Shown here: in pieces, positions 1 through 10,399 of the stretch
Layout of the letters: each line of letters opens with the position of its first letter
Numbering within the stretch: position 1 is the stretch's first letter
Assembly (NCBI RefSeq): GCF_018729455.1
Contig: NZ_JAHHZF010000005.1
Location: 186,001 to 250,000 of the forward strand
DNA: 64,000 bases
DNA from: Prosthecodimorpha staleyi
GTDB taxonomy: Bacteria; Pseudomonadota; Alphaproteobacteria; Rhizobiales; Ancalomicrobiaceae
Direction of reading: 5' to 3'
Made by a program: the position numbers and the translations under genes
Notes under the pieces: model-generated
Database searches by the model: none
What the model saw: only the letters and a program-made list of their open reading frames with translations
Told to the model about the DNA's origin: nothing

Positions 1-23
1 CCCGAGTCCCGGGCCGTCTCGCC

Positions 24-1079
24 CTACCATTCTAGCTTCGGCGGCTTGTGCGCGGCAAATAGCGGCGCGGCCGCCTCGACCAGTTCGCGCGGCATCATCC
101 GCAAGGCCTCCGCCTCGAACGGCAGATGCAGAAGCCGCGTCGCCACGATTTCGGCCACGGCCCGCGCCTGTCCGGCATCGCGCTGGCGCTTGGCGGGGTC
201 GCGATAAAGCCGTCCCGACAGCCAGAGTTTGTGGACCGCAAAGGCCCGGGGGTCGCAGGCGACCAACCGGACCGGTACCCCCTTCTGGTCAAAGGCCACA
301 GTCTCCACCGTCGGGGCATTCTGGAGCCAAAACAGGCCCTCAATCCCTGAAGCGACAAGATCGTCGACGTCCGAACTGACGCCTTCGGGTTCCGGTCGCC
401 AGGGTGGCCTGGGTTCGGGCTTGATCAGATCGACATAGAAGCCATCGCGGTTGACAGCCCGAAAAGTCGCGCCAGCCCGCCCGAAACTGCGGTCGACACG
501 ACGCAAAAGGGCGATCAGGGACTCGCGCGACAACTCTTCCTGAGCGGTAAACCGCAACCCGGCGCCAGCATGGAACAGGAGGTCCATGTCCTCGGTCGTC
601 GTCAGACCGGGATCGAAGTTGGCCGCAGCGATCGCCTCGTAGGCAAATAGCGCGTTGGTGCCCACCAATCGCAGCTTTCGGCCGAGAAGTCCGGCATCGT
701 CCAGCATCCGGAGAATTCGGGCCGAGAGAGAAGGAACCCGCCCCAGCCCGAGCGATTCCACGACGGCCGCCATGCGCGCGACGCCATCCTCCAGGTTGAC
801 AACCCGCGCTTCGGCCTCCGCGCGCCCGACTTCGAATTCGCGTTTCAAGGCCTCGGTTTCAGGACTGCGCAATCCCAAAGACTTTTGACGGCGAGCGCTT
901 CCGCCTTCCGGGTAAAGCGAGCGGATAAGATACTCCGCCCCGCCTCGCTCAACCCAGGTCATGGACCCGCGATAACCGTCACGTCGGCGGCGGGCATCGA
1001 CGAGCGCAGAAAAGCGCTGGCGCGCATCGATGACCATCCGCGCTTGATCGTTGTTATACGGAACGAAACTCGCTTCCAT
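24..1079 (-). CDS. GSU2403-type nucleotidyltransferase-fold protein
   Basis: About 351 residues. The central region carries a minimal nucleotidyltransferase signature: a G-T-N-A-L-F-A-Y loop near residues 140-147, followed by TTTEDMDLL, giving an Asp164-x-Asp166 metal pair. This layout resembles the GSU2403 (NTP_transf_8) family, whose substrate is not known to me. The N-terminal third is charged and helical, with no signal peptide or membrane segment. The frame stays open to a TTG at 1127. I prefer the ATG at 1079 because GAGGG sits a few bases upstream of it. The gene stands alone, ends close to the window edge, and runs tail-away from pepA. An AMP- or NMP-transferring activity is inferred from the fold only. 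It could be a solitary MNT-like protein with no partner visible here. Confidence 0.7.
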   Translation of the reverse strand: MEASFVPYNNDQARMVIDARQRFSALVDARRRRDGYRGSMTWVERGGAEYLIRSLYPEGGSARRQKSLGLRSPETEALKREFEVGRAEAEARVVNLEDGVARMAAVVESLGLGRVPSLSARILRMLDDAGLLGRKLRLVGTNALFAYEAIAAANFDPGLTTTEDMDLLFHAGAGLRFTAQEELSRESLIALLRRVDRSFGRAGATFRAVNRDGFYVDLIKPEPRPPWRPEPEGVSSDVDDLVASGIEGLFWLQNAPTVETVAFDQKGVPVRLVACDPRAFAVHKLWLSGRLYRDPAKRQRDAGQARAVAEIVATRLLHLPFEAEALRMMPRELVEAAAPLFAAHKPPKLEW

Positions 1080-1122
1080 GTCGCCCTCAACGACATGCAC
1101 CCTATGCGAGAGATTCTTATTT

Positions 1123-1161
1123 TTCAACAGTGAAGTTGGATGTCAACGGTTGTCTGTTGAA
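1123..1161 (-). promoter_or_regulatory. Inverted repeat with TTGACA box upstream of the nucleotidyltransferase gene
   Basis: Two perfect 8-base arms, TTCAACAG and CTGTTGAA, are separated by 23 bases. Between them, reading on the minus strand, lies TTGACA, a consensus -35 box. I see no good -10 at standard spacing. A repressor site overlapping a promoter is possible but inferred. Confidence 0.35.
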
Positions 1162-1215
1162 ATCCATGAATTTTATCATGTTTTTTCCGTCTTAAGTCGA
1201 GATACAACCGAGGAT

Positions 1216-2718
1216 CTACCCCTCATAGTTGTCTTTCACCATCCGGTCGAGCAGGCGGACGCCCCAGCCGGAGGACCAGGCCTTGTTGATCTCGGAGGCG
1301 CTCGCCTCCATGCCGGTGCCGGCAATGTCGAGATGCACCCAGGGCACGTCGTTGGTGAAGCGCTTGATGAACTGCGCCGCGGTGATCGAGCCGCCGTAGC
1401 GGCCGCCGGTATTCTTCATGTCGGCGAAAGTGGAATCGATCATCTTGTCGTAGTCGGGCCCGAGCGGCATGCGCCAGACGCGCTCGCCGGTCGCCTCGCC
1501 GGCGGCGCTGACCTGGGCGGCAAGCTCGTCGGAGGTCGAGAACAGGCCCGCATGGGTCTTGCCGAGCGCGACCAGGATCGCACCGGTCAGGGTGGCGAGA
1601 TCGAGCATGAAGCGCGGCTTGAAGCGGTCCTGGACGTACCAGACCACGTCGGCCAGCACGAGCCGGCCCTCGGCATCGGTGTTGATGATCTCGATCGTCT
1701 GGCCCGACATCGAGGTGACGATGTCGCCCGGACGCTGCGCGTTGCCGTCGGGCATGTTCTCGACCAGACCGATCGCACCGATCACATTGGCCTTGGCCTT
1801 GCGGGCGGCGAGCGCGTGCATCAGTCCAGTGACGCAGGCCGCGCCAGCCATGTCGCCCTTCATGTCCTCCATGCCGGCGGCCGGCTTGATCGAGATGCCG
1901 CCGGTATCGAACACGACGCCCTTGCCGATGAAGGCGATCGGCTGATCCTTCTCCTTGCCGCCGCTCCAGCGCATCACCACCAGCCGTGGCGGCCGCGACG
2001 AGCCCTGGCCGACGCCCAGGAAAGCCCCCATGCCGAGCTTCTTCATCTCCTTCTCGGTCAGGATCTCGACTTCCACGCCGAGTTTCTGAAGCTCTTTGGC
2101 ACGGCGCGCGAACTCTTCCGGCGACAGCACGTTCGGCGGCTCGATGACCAGATCGCGCGCGATCGTCACGCCGTCGGCGACCGCCTGCCGGCCGGCCCAG
2201 GCCTTCTTGGCCGCCGCATGGCCCTCGACCGCCAACGAGAGCTTCAACCCCTTGGAGCCGTTCGCCTCGTCGTCCTTCTTCTTGGTCTTGTAGCGGTCGA
2301 AGCGGTAGTGGCGCAGCGACGCGCCGAGCGCGATGTCGGCCGCCTGCGCCGCCTCGATCGCGACGCCGTCCGGCCGCTCGACGACCAGCGTGGCGGCCTC
2401 GGCCTTGATCTCGCCGAGCTTGCCGGCGATCGCGCCGCCGAGGCGGGTCCAGTCATATTCCTTCATCTCGGCCGGCTTGCCGAGGCCGACGACCAGCACC
2501 CGGTCGAGGCCCGAGCCGGCCGGCGCGATCAGGTCGAGCATTGCGAACTGCTTGCCCTTGTAGGCTGCCGCCGCGATCGCCCGCGCCAACGTTCCGCCCG
2601 TGGCGGTGTCGAGTTCGCCGGCCACCGGACCGAGCGCCGCGCCGTCGCCGGCGAGAAGAACGACGATGCCGGTCTCAGGGAGGACAGGTTTCTGGAACGC
2701 AATCGTGGCGGCGGACAT
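1216..2718 (-). CDS. pepA: Leucyl aminopeptidase (M17 family)
   Basis: A cytosolic dinuclear-metal exopeptidase that removes N-terminal residues from peptides, and usually a hexamer. At 500 residues it has the full family length. The N-terminal macro-like domain occupies roughly residues 1-170 and the catalytic peptidase domain the rest. Visible signatures are the metal/catalytic lysine segment [15 protein letters not shown] near residues 264-278 and NTDAEGRL near 345-352, the classical M17 signature. Start: ATG with GGAGAG just upstream. It is divergent from lptF across about 290 bp, so the two promoters must lie there. In some bacteria PepA also binds DNA; nothing here tests that. Confidence 0.97.
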   Translation of the reverse strand: MSAATIAFQKPVLPETGIVVLLAGDGAALGPVAGELDTATGGTLARAIAAAAYKGKQFAMLDLIAPAGSGLDRVLVVGLGKPAEMKEYDWTRLGGAIAGKLGEIKAEAATLVVERPDGVAIEAAQAADIALGASLRHYRFDRYKTKKKDDEANGSKGLKLSLAVEGHAAAKKAWAGRQAVADGVTIARDLVIEPPNVLSPEEFARRAKELQKLGVEVEILTEKEMKKLGMGAFLGVGQGSSRPPRLVVMRWSGGKEKDQPIAFIGKGVVFDTGGISIKPAAGMEDMKGDMAGAACVTGLMHALAARKAKANVIGAIGLVENMPDGNAQRPGDIVTSMSGQTIEIINTDAEGRLVLADVVWYVQDRFKPRFMLDLATLTGAILVALGKTHAGLFSTSDELAAQVSAAGEATGERVWRMPLGPDYDKMIDSTFADMKNTGGRYGGSITAAQFIKRFTNDVPWVHLDIAGTGMEASASEINKAWSSGWGVRLLDRMVKDNYEG

Positions 2719-3009
2719 CGGCTCTCCTCCGAGGCGGGTATCGGTCTCAGCCGCGCGTCAGGGGCGCGCGAATGGGGCGGGACAGCGAACATGGCGGGGC
2801 GGAGCGCGGACGGCAAGGGCTGCGGCGCATCTGTGGCCTGCACGCGACACCGGCACGCAGACGTTCGGGCACCGCCGGGCCATGACAGGAATCCGCTGCG
2901 TCATCCGGGCATTAACCATAACTCTTCGTCAAGCATTAGGTCTTCATCGGTGGCATGGGGATAGGGTAAAGAGGACGGACCGGCCGCGTGCGCCGGGGTC
3001 GGACGGTGC

Positions 3010-4197
3010 ATGGGACTGATCGAGCGATACCTGCTCAAACGGCTGACGGCAGCGTTTCTCACGACGCTGGTCGCCCTGGCCGGCGTCGTCTGGACCACCC
3101 AAGCGCTGCGGCAGATGAGTCTCGTCACCGCCAAGGGCCAGACGCTGCTGATCCTGGTCGAGATCTCGGTGCTGGCTCTGCCCTATCTGTCGGTCGTGAT
3201 CGCCCCGTTCGCGCTCCTGGTCGCCGCGATCTTCACGCTCAACGCGCTCAATGCCGACAGCGAACTGGTTGTCATCAATGCCAGCGGCGGTTCGCGCATG
3301 GTCGTGCTGCGCCCGCTCCTGATTCTCGCCGGCCTCGTCGGTGTGGCCATGCTGGCGATCGCCACCGTCGCCGCACCGGAGGCCCAGAAGCTGCTGCGCA
3401 CCGAAATCACCAAGGTCAACGTCGATCTGATCGCCACCATCGTCCGGCCCGGCCGGTTCACCGAGATCGAGCCCGGCCTGACCTTCCACATCCGCAGCCG
3501 CGGCGGCGACGGGTCGCTGGTCGGACTGGTCATCGACGACCGGCGCGACAAGGAGATCGCCTATACCTACATCGCCGACCGCGCCGTGGTCCTGGAGACG
3601 CCGGGCCGGACGCTGCTCGTCATGCGCGACGGCGTGTTGCAGCGCATCCAGACCCGCGACGATTCGCTGTCGATCGTAAAATTCGAGGCCTACGCCTTCG
3701 ATCTGTCCGAACTGACGCCGCAAAACGCCAAGCCGGTCTTCCGCGCCAACGAACGCAGCACGGCGGAATTGTTGGCGCCCGATCTCGCCGACGACTACAC
3801 CGCGAAGAATATCGGCCGCTTCCGCTACGAACTCAACGATCGCCTGTCGCAGCCGCTGCTGCCGGTCGCCTTCGCGGTGATCGCCTTCCTGTTCCTCGGC
3901 GATGCCCGGACGAACCGCCAGGGCCGCGGCCTGGCGGTCGCGCTGACCCTGGTGGCCGCGGTGCTGGTGCGCGGCCTGCATTTCGCGGCGCTGAGCGGCT
4001 CGATCGGTTCGGCCGCCGCCGCCGGGCTGACCTATGTCGTGCCCGTGGCGGTAATCGTCGCCGGGCTTGCCATGATCCGGCTCGACCGCCAGTTCGCGCT
4101 GCCGCGCACCGCCGAGCGCCTGCTCGAGACTCTGGCCGATTTCGGCCAGTCGATCGTCGACCGCTTCGGTCCGCGCACGCGGGGGGAGGCCGGATGA
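3010..4197 (+). CDS. lptF: LPS export ABC transporter permease LptF
   Basis: An inner-membrane subunit of the LptB2FG complex that extracts lipopolysaccharide and feeds it to the periplasmic bridge. It has 395 residues with the YjgP/YjgQ layout: an N-terminal cytoplasmic/membrane segment (MGLIERYLLKRLTAAF), two further helices by about residue 120, a periplasmic beta-jellyroll of roughly residues 125-270, and three C-terminal membrane helices. The stop overlaps the lptG start (ATGA), indicating translational coupling. First gene of the lptF-lptG-lptD-surA-like-pdxA-rsmA run. Confidence 0.96.
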   Translation: MGLIERYLLKRLTAAFLTTLVALAGVVWTTQALRQMSLVTAKGQTLLILVEISVLALPYLSVVIAPFALLVAAIFTLNALNADSELVVINASGGSRMVVLRPLLILAGLVGVAMLAIATVAAPEAQKLLRTEITKVNVDLIATIVRPGRFTEIEPGLTFHIRSRGGDGSLVGLVIDDRRDKEIAYTYIADRAVVLETPGRTLLVMRDGVLQRIQTRDDSLSIVKFEAYAFDLSELTPQNAKPVFRANERSTAELLAPDLADDYTAKNIGRFRYELNDRLSQPLLPVAFAVIAFLFLGDARTNRQGRGLAVALTLVAAVLVRGLHFAALSGSIGSAAAAGLTYVVPVAVIVAGLAMIRLDRQFALPRTAERLLETLADFGQSIVDRFGPRTRGEAG

Positions 4198-5288
4198 TCG
4201 GTCGCACTCTCGCCACCTATTTCGCCGGCCGCTTCGTCCGCGCGATCCTGCTCGTGTTTGGTTTTTCCTGCGCGATCATCTGGTTGTTCGACTTTCTGGA
4301 GTTGTTCCGGCGCACCGCCGACGCCAAGGGCTTCTCGGCCGGAGGGGTCGCGCTGATCTCGCTGTTCCGGGTGCCGTCGATCGCCGAGCAGGTGCTGCCC
4401 TTCGCCACCCTGTTCGGCGCCATCGCTGCCTTCCTGGGCCTGTCGCGCAACCTCGAACTGGTCGTGGCGCGTGCGGCCGGCATATCGGTCTGGCAGTTCA
4501 TCGCGCCGGCCCTGGTCGTGGCGGTGACGCTCGGCGCGATCGGTACCGCGCTCTGGAACCCTGTCGCCGCCGGCCTCAAGGACCGCGCGGAGGAACGCCT
4601 CTACGAACTGACCGGGCGCGACAAGCGCCTGAACCCGAGCGCATCGACCAGCGATGTCTGGCTGAGACAGGACGGGCCGAACGGCGAGTCTGTGATTCGC
4701 GCCCGGCAGTCGCTCGACCAGGGCGCCCGACTCGGCGACCTGACCGTGATGAGCTTCGACCGGCAGGGCCGTTTCCGGGCGCGAATCGATGCCCGCGAGG
4801 CGGTCTTTGCCGACGGCGCCTGGGTACTTTCGCAAGCTCTGGTACGCAGCGAGGACCAGGCTCCCGCGGAACATGCGGCTTATACGATCCCGACCTATCT
4901 GACGATCGAGCAGATCCGGGAGAGCCTGTCGACGCCGGAGACCATCTCGTTCTGGGCCCTGCGGAGCTATGTCGAGATTGCCCGCAATGCCGGATTGCCG
5001 GCCTACGGCTATGAACTGCAGTATCAGATGCTGATGGCGCGCCCGCTTCTGCTGGCCGCCATGGTGCTGATCGCGGCCACCGTTTCGCTGGGGGTGTTCC
5101 GGTTCGGCAATGTCGGCCGCTTGATTCTCGGTGGCGTGTCCGCGGGCTTCGTGCTTTATGTCGTGGTCGAGGTAGCCCGGGATCTGGGCGGGGTCGGGAT
5201 CGTCAATCCGGCCCTCGCAGCCTGGACGCCGGCAGTGATCGGTTCCTTGATGGGATTTACGATTTTGCTGTACCGGGAGGATGGCTAG
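4194..5288 (+). CDS. lptG: LPS export ABC transporter permease LptG
   Basis: The partner permease of LptF in the LPS exporter, 364 residues. The frame is open further upstream, but the ATG at the lptF stop (ATGA overlap) gives a protein starting MIGRTLATYFAGRFV, which matches the family N-terminus. Three N-terminal helices, a periplasmic domain of roughly residues 120-260 and three C-terminal helices are evident from hydrophobicity. The stop lies two bases before the lptD start, and the lptD ribosome site GGGAGG falls within the end of this gene. Confidence 0.96.
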   Translation: MIGRTLATYFAGRFVRAILLVFGFSCAIIWLFDFLELFRRTADAKGFSAGGVALISLFRVPSIAEQVLPFATLFGAIAAFLGLSRNLELVVARAAGISVWQFIAPALVVAVTLGAIGTALWNPVAAGLKDRAEERLYELTGRDKRLNPSASTSDVWLRQDGPNGESVIRARQSLDQGARLGDLTVMSFDRQGRFRARIDAREAVFADGAWVLSQALVRSEDQAPAEHAAYTIPTYLTIEQIRESLSTPETISFWALRSYVEIARNAGLPAYGYELQYQMLMARPLLLAAMVLIAATVSLGVFRFGNVGRLILGGVSAGFVLYVVVEVARDLGGVGIVNPALAAWTPAVIGSLMGFTILLYREDG

Positions 5289-5290
5289 GC

Positions 5291-7849
5291 ATGTCGCCGC
5301 CCCTCCATGAACGGCGCCAAAGCCGAGCCGCGGAACCTGTCGGTCCGCGGAAAGCGAAGGTGTGCGCCGACCAACGGACGAGTGATCCGGGCGTTTCCAG
5401 CGTCCCGACTGCGGCCGGCGCCCAAGCCCGGCTGCGCGCCCCATTCTGGTGTCGCGCCGCGGCGCTCGGCGCCGTCGTGCTGACGGCGCTGTCGCTGGCC
5501 GATGCCGGCCTCGCCGGCGGGGCGGCCGCGCAGGACATCATGAAGCGCCTGACGCAGCCGAAGAACGGCGCGGCTCCGAAGATGTTCCTGGAGTCCGATC
5601 AGGTCGTCTACGACAACAAGCGCAACACCGTTACGGCCGTCGGCAAGGTCGAGATCCGCTACAACGGCTACACGCTGTCCGCCGCCCGCGTGACCTTCCA
5701 TCGCGTCACCAAGCGCGTCGTGGCCGAGGGCTCGGCCCGCCTGGTCGAACCGCAGGGCAACGTCATCAACGGCGAGACCATCGACGTCACGGAGAATTTC
5801 CGCGACGGATTCGTCACGTCGCTGGCCATCGACACCACTGAACGGTCGCGCTTCTCGGCCGGCAAGGCGGATCGGCGCGACGGCAACGTCACGGTCTTCG
5901 AGAACGGCGTCTATTCGGCCTGCCAGACCTGCGTCACCGAGCCGAACAAGCCTCCCTTCTGGCAGATCCGCGCGGCCAAGATCATCCACAATCAGCAGGA
6001 GAAGACGGTCTACTACGAGGATGCGAAGCTCGAATTCCTGGGCACGCCGATCGCCTACGTGCCCTATTTCTCGCATCCCGACCCGACCGTCGCCCGCAAG
6101 ACCGGCTTCCTGGCGCCCGGCTTCCTCGCCTCCAGCACGCTCGGCTTCGGCATGCAGGCGCCCTATTTCTGGGCGCCGACGCACGACTGGGACGTGACCC
6201 TGGCACCGACGCTGCTGTCCCGCCAGGGCGTGCTCGGCGACGTAGAGGTGCGCAACCGCCTGGAGACCGGCAAGTGGTCGGTCCGCCTCGTTGGCATCAA
6301 TCAGAACGATCCGAGCGCCTTTTCCGGCACGAGCGGCGACCGCGTCTCGCGCGGTGCCGTCTTCACCAAGGGCGAGTTCAACATCAACGAACAGTGGAAG
6401 TGGGGCTGGGACGCCGTCCTGCTGTCCGACCGCAAGTTCCTGCTCGACTACAAGCTGGTTCCGTCCGACCGACAGGAAGCAACCTCGACCATCTATATGA
6501 CCGGCAAGGGCGAGCGGAACTATTTCGACGCGCGCATCTATCAGTTCCAGGTGTTCGAGGACGACTACTACGTCTTCCGCAAGGATAACGGCAAGCCGCT
6601 GCCCTATGGCCGCTTCCTGGAACAGAAGCAGCCGCTGGTGGCGCCGGTCATCGACTATGACTTCGTCTATCCCGACCCGGTCATGGGCGGCGAACTGGCG
6701 GGTCGCTTCAACTTCACCAGCCTCAACCGGCTGAAGACCGACATCGATCAGATGCGTCAGGTCTACGGTGCTTCGGGCAACTACACCCGCATGTCGGCTG
6801 ATGTGACCTGGCGGCGCCAGTATATCGACTCGATCGGTCAGATCTTTACGCCGTTCCTCGGCCTCAGGGCCGACCTGTTCTCGTCCCAGAGCACCAATCC
6901 GCATATCGGCTGGGTCGACACCGGCACCTATGCTCGGATCATGCCGACCGTCGGCCTCGAATATCGCTACCCGTTCATCGCCAACACGACCTTCGGCAAC
7001 CACATCTTCGAACCGATCGCCCAGCTGGTGGCGCGGCCGAACGAGCAGTATGTCGGTCATCTGCCGAACGAGGATGCACAGAGCTTCGTCTTCGACACGA
7101 GCAATCTGTTCGATCCGGACAAATTCTCCGGATTCGACCGGGCCGAAGGCGCGACGCGGGCCAATATGGGCTTCCGTTACACCTTCCTGCCGACCGGCGG
7201 CGGGTCTGTGACCGTGCTGGCCGGACAGTCCTACCTGCTCGCCGGGACCAACAGCTTCGCCGACCCGCAGATCGCCCGGATCATGGTCATGGATCCGCGC
7301 CCGCTGACCGGCTACGGCTCCGGCCTCGACACTGACCGGTCCGACTACGTCACTTCGATCGCCATCGACACCGGCCGCGGCTTCCGGTTCGGGTCGAGCG
7401 CCCGCTTCGACAACCGGAGCCTGGCGCTGAACCGCGCCGAACTGCAGGCGACCGGCACCAGCGGCCCGCTGAGCGGCTCGCTGACCTATGCCTACCTGCG
7501 CACGCCGCAGTATTATTACAACCTTCTGAACAACACCTCCTACCAGATCGGCAAGCTCGATCCCGCACGCGAAGAAGTGCAGAGTGCCCTTAACCTGCGC
7601 ATGGCTCAGAACTGGCGCCTGTTCGGCGGCATCCGCTACGATGTCGAGAATTCCTTCGTGGTCAACAACACGCTCGGGCTCGGTTTCGACAATGACAGCT
7701 TCTCCGCGTCGCTTGCCTACACGGAGGATACCGACCGGGCGCTGACCAAGTCGAAGGACAGCCGCATCCTGTCGGACCGTGTGCTCTATTTCCGTTTCGG
7801 CCTGCGCACGATCGGCGACGGCGCCGTCTCGAACAGCCTGATGCGCTGA
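5291..7849 (+). CDS. lptD: LPS assembly outer-membrane protein LptD
   Basis: The outer-membrane translocon that inserts lipopolysaccharide into the outer leaflet. It has 852 residues. A hydrophobic export signal sits unusually late (about residues 57-80, ending AAAQ), after some 55 polar residues, so either the signal has a long n-region or the true start is a later non-ATG codon. An OstA/LptA-like domain follows (about 95-210), then the beta-barrel (LptD C) region ending MR. The Cys pair in YSACQTC near residue 215 is of the kind used for LptD disulfides. Directly coupled to lptG. Alphaproteobacterial LptD also lies next to surA-like and pdxA genes, as here. Confidence 0.95.
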   Translation: MSPPLHERRQSRAAEPVGPRKAKVCADQRTSDPGVSSVPTAAGAQARLRAPFWCRAAALGAVVLTALSLADAGLAGGAAAQDIMKRLTQPKNGAAPKMFLESDQVVYDNKRNTVTAVGKVEIRYNGYTLSAARVTFHRVTKRVVAEGSARLVEPQGNVINGETIDVTENFRDGFVTSLAIDTTERSRFSAGKADRRDGNVTVFENGVYSACQTCVTEPNKPPFWQIRAAKIIHNQQEKTVYYEDAKLEFLGTPIAYVPYFSHPDPTVARKTGFLAPGFLASSTLGFGMQAPYFWAPTHDWDVTLAPTLLSRQGVLGDVEVRNRLETGKWSVRLVGINQNDPSAFSGTSGDRVSRGAVFTKGEFNINEQWKWGWDAVLLSDRKFLLDYKLVPSDRQEATSTIYMTGKGERNYFDARIYQFQVFEDDYYVFRKDNGKPLPYGRFLEQKQPLVAPVIDYDFVYPDPVMGGELAGRFNFTSLNRLKTDIDQMRQVYGASGNYTRMSADVTWRRQYIDSIGQIFTPFLGLRADLFSSQSTNPHIGWVDTGTYARIMPTVGLEYRYPFIANTTFGNHIFEPIAQLVARPNEQYVGHLPNEDAQSFVFDTSNLFDPDKFSGFDRAEGATRANMGFRYTFLPTGGGSVTVLAGQSYLLAGTNSFADPQIARIMVMDPRPLTGYGSGLDTDRSDYVTSIAIDTGRGFRFGSSARFDNRSLALNRAELQATGTSGPLSGSLTYAYLRTPQYYYNLLNNTSYQIGKLDPAREEVQSALNLRMAQNWRLFGGIRYDVENSFVVNNTLGLGFDNDSFSASLAYTEDTDRALTKSKDSRILSDRVLYFRFGLRTIGDGAVSNSLMR

Positions 7850-8321
7850 GGTCCGGCTACCGGTCAAACCGGGGCCGTCCGGGCATTCCCCCCGCGGCCG
7901 ATTCGGGTCCCACCGATGGCTCGATCGGATCCCCTGGCTCGGGCCGCCGGGATGGGCCGCCGGGGGCGGGCCGACGACTTGGCGGCCCGCCGCGATGGGG
8001 GCGAGTCCCGGCCTCTGGGCCTGCCGGTCCTGAGGCCGGTTGCCGATTTACCGGATCGACCGCATTCCGCCCGGACCCGAGTTGCGCTACAGCGGTGCGC
8101 ATCGGGCCGGGTGGCTGGCGACCCGGTGCGGCAACATGCTTTCGCCATGTCGGCAGGGCATAGGGCGCTGGGGCCGCTGGCCGATCGCTGCATCCCGCAT
8201 CGATCGGTCCGACGGGACCCGCGATACACATGTTGACTGGTTCGGATCCAGGAACGGGACGGCATCGTTCCTCCTTCTCGGATCTCCGGGTCGGTGCCGG
8301 ACCAAGAGAGGGCTTCGAAGA
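7850..8321. other. Gap between lptD and the SurA-like gene
   Basis: About 470 bp of very GC-rich DNA. Open frames exist on both strands but look like compositional artefacts: they are Arg/Pro/Ser-rich, lack ribosome sites and have no recognisable domain. I see no clear promoter or terminator. Confidence 0.5.
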
Positions 8322-9290
8322 ATGCATCGCATCGGCAGCGCGATCCTGGGATGCGGCTTCGCCGTGGCGGCCTTCGTCACGACGACGGGCGCGACGACCA
8401 CCGGCGCTGCGGCGCAATCGGCGATCAAGGCGATCGTCAACGGCGAGCCGGTGACCACCAACGAGATCGCGCAGCGCGCCCGCTTCCTGCGCCTGGTGCA
8501 GCGCGACCTGTCCGGCGACGCCCTGATGAAGCAGGCGACCGAGGAGATGGTCGAGGAGAAGCTGAAGCTGCAGGAGGCTAAGCGGCTCAAGATCTCCGTC
8601 AACGAAGGCCAGGTCGATGCCGCGGTGGCGTCCATCGCCCAGCGCGTCCGCCTGACGCCCGATCAGCTGCGCATGGCGCTCGGCCAGCAGGGTATCGACT
8701 TCGCCACCCTGCGCGGGCGGCTGCGCACCCAGGTGGTCTGGCAGCAGATGGTGGTGCAGCGGTTCCAGCGCACCGTCTCGATCACCGACAGCCAGATTGC
8801 CGCCGCGCTCGAGAAGCAGCGCGCCAAGGACGGCGGCAAGACGCCCGACGCCAGCCAGCGCACCACCGCCGAATATGCCCTGCAGCAGATCACCTTCGTG
8901 GTCTCCAAGGCGCAGCCGGGTTCCGGCGCGGCGCGGCTCAAGGAGGCCGAGGCCTTCCGCGCCAAGGTCAATGGCTGCGAGGGCATGGTGGCGATCGCCA
9001 AGGGCTTCTCGGAAGTCGTGATCAAGGGCATCGGCAAGCGGACGGAAGACGAACTGCCGCCGCAGTTCCGCGGCGTGCTCGCCGAGACCGGCGTCGGCAA
9101 GGTCTCCAAGCCGGTTCCGACCCCGACCGGCGTCGAAATGCTGGCCGTCTGCGCCCGGCGCGACATCAAGGGCGACTTCTCAGTGCGCGGCAAGATCGAG
9201 GACGAACTGCGCGAGCAGGAGGGCCAGTTGCTTGCCCGGCAATATATTACCGAGTTGCGGCGTATCGCCGTGATCGACTACAAGCGGTGA
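8322..9290 (+). CDS. SurA N-terminal domain periplasmic chaperone / peptidyl-prolyl isomerase-like protein
   Basis: 322 residues. An N-terminal signal peptide ends near AAAQS (residues 1-32), followed by a SurA-like chaperone domain (about 35-160, containing NGEPVTTNEIAQRARFLRL) and a degenerate parvulin-like C-terminal domain (about 175-300). The likely role is chaperoning outer-membrane proteins such as LptD during periplasmic transit, which fits its place directly after lptD. The ORF extends upstream, but the ATG chosen gives a normal signal peptide. Isomerase activity is uncertain because I cannot identify the full parvulin active-site set. Followed by pdxA after 4 bp. Confidence 0.88.
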   Translation: MHRIGSAILGCGFAVAAFVTTTGATTTGAAAQSAIKAIVNGEPVTTNEIAQRARFLRLVQRDLSGDALMKQATEEMVEEKLKLQEAKRLKISVNEGQVDAAVASIAQRVRLTPDQLRMALGQQGIDFATLRGRLRTQVVWQQMVVQRFQRTVSITDSQIAAALEKQRAKDGGKTPDASQRTTAEYALQQITFVVSKAQPGSGAARLKEAEAFRAKVNGCEGMVAIAKGFSEVVIKGIGKRTEDELPPQFRGVLAETGVGKVSKPVPTPTGVEMLAVCARRDIKGDFSVRGKIEDELREQEGQLLARQYITELRRIAVIDYKR

Positions 9291-9294
9291 ACCG

Positions 9295-10398
9295 ATGGCC
9301 GCTGCGCCTGCGATCGCCGGGGCCGGGACGGCTCCGGCAAAATCCGCCCTGCCATCAGCCCCCCTGCCGCTGGCCCTGACGCTCGGCGAGCCCGGTGGAA
9401 TCGGCCTCGACGTGACGCTTGCCGCCTATCACCGGCACCGCGACCTGCCGCCCTTCTATGTTCTCGGCGACGCGGGCGCCCTCGCGCGCCGCGCCGCGCG
9501 CCTCGGTCTCGAGGTCCCGATCGAAGCCACTGAGCCGTCCGCCGCCGCCACGGTCTTCGCCCGCGCGCTGCCGGTCGTCGCGACCGGCCATCCGGTCGTC
9601 GGCGAGCCGGGCCGCCTGGTCCCTGCCGACGCACCGGCCGTGATCGCCTCGATCGAGACGGCGGTCGAGCATGTCCGGACCGGCCTCGCCGCGGCGGTCG
9701 TCACCAACCCGATCAACAAGCACGCGCTCTACGGCGCCGGTTTCCGCTTCCCCGGCCATACCGAATTCCTCGGCGAACTCGCCCGCCGATTCGGGCCAGG
9801 ACCCGCTGCGGGCGGTGCCTGGACGCCGATCATGATGCTGGCCGGCCCGGAACTGCGGACCGTACCGGTGACGGTCCATGTCGCGCTCGCCGCCGTGCCG
9901 GGGCTCCTGACGACCGATCTGATCGTCGCGACCGGCCGCATCGTCGCCGCCGATCTCGCCGGCCGCTTCGGGCTCCGGACGCCGCGCCTGGCCGTCGGCG
10001 GGCTGAATCCGCATGCCGGCGAGAACGGCACGATGGGCCGGGAGGACGACGAGATCGTCGCCCCGGCGGTCGCCGCTCTGAAGGGTCTCGGCATCGATGC
10101 CTTCGGCCCCCTGCCCTCAGACACAATGTTCCACCCCGCCGCGCGCCGGGGCTATGACGCAGCGCTGCTGATGTATCACGATCAGGCCCTGATCCCGGTC
10201 AAGACCATCGCCTTCGACGAGACCGTCAACGTCACCCTCGGCCTGCCCTTTGTGCGCACGTCGCCGGATCACGGCACCGCGCTCGATATCGCCGGCACCG
10301 GCCGGGCGCGGCCGGACAGCCTCGTGGCCGCCCTGCGCATGGCCGCACGCATGGCTGCAGCGGATGCGACCGGCATCGCTGCCGGCGCGGCCGCCTGA
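9295..10398 (+). CDS. pdxA: 4-hydroxythreonine-4-phosphate dehydrogenase
   Basis: An NAD-dependent, metal-requiring enzyme of the DXP-dependent pyridoxal 5'-phosphate pathway. It oxidises 4-phosphohydroxy-L-threonine, whose product decarboxylates to 3-amino-2-oxopropyl phosphate. The protein has 367 residues. Visible family segments are [14 protein letters not shown] near residue 140, [10 protein letters not shown] near 237, and the metal/substrate segment [13 protein letters not shown] with [11 protein letters not shown] near 270-305, which supplies conserved His residues. The start ATG follows the surA-like stop by 4 bp and the stop precedes rsmA by one base, so the operon is tight. Confidence 0.96.
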   Translation: MAAAPAIAGAGTAPAKSALPSAPLPLALTLGEPGGIGLDVTLAAYHRHRDLPPFYVLGDAGALARRAARLGLEVPIEATEPSAAATVFARALPVVATGHPVVGEPGRLVPADAPAVIASIETAVEHVRTGLAAAVVTNPINKHALYGAGFRFPGHTEFLGELARRFGPGPAAGGAWTPIMMLAGPELRTVPVTVHVALAAVPGLLTTDLIVATGRIVAADLAGRFGLRTPRLAVGGLNPHAGENGTMGREDDEIVAPAVAALKGLGIDAFGPLPSDTMFHPAARRGYDAALLMYHDQALIPVKTIAFDETVNVTLGLPFVRTSPDHGTALDIAGTGRARPDSLVAALRMAARMAAADATGIAAGAAA

Positions 10399-10399
10399 C

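Noticed and set aside
2529-3019. Frames crossing the pepA-lptF divergent region
   Set aside because: They run over the promoters of two certain genes and have shadow composition.
5285-7867. 860-residue minus-strand frame opposite lptD
   Set aside because: Shadow of lptD in a GC-rich genome; no ribosome site or motif.
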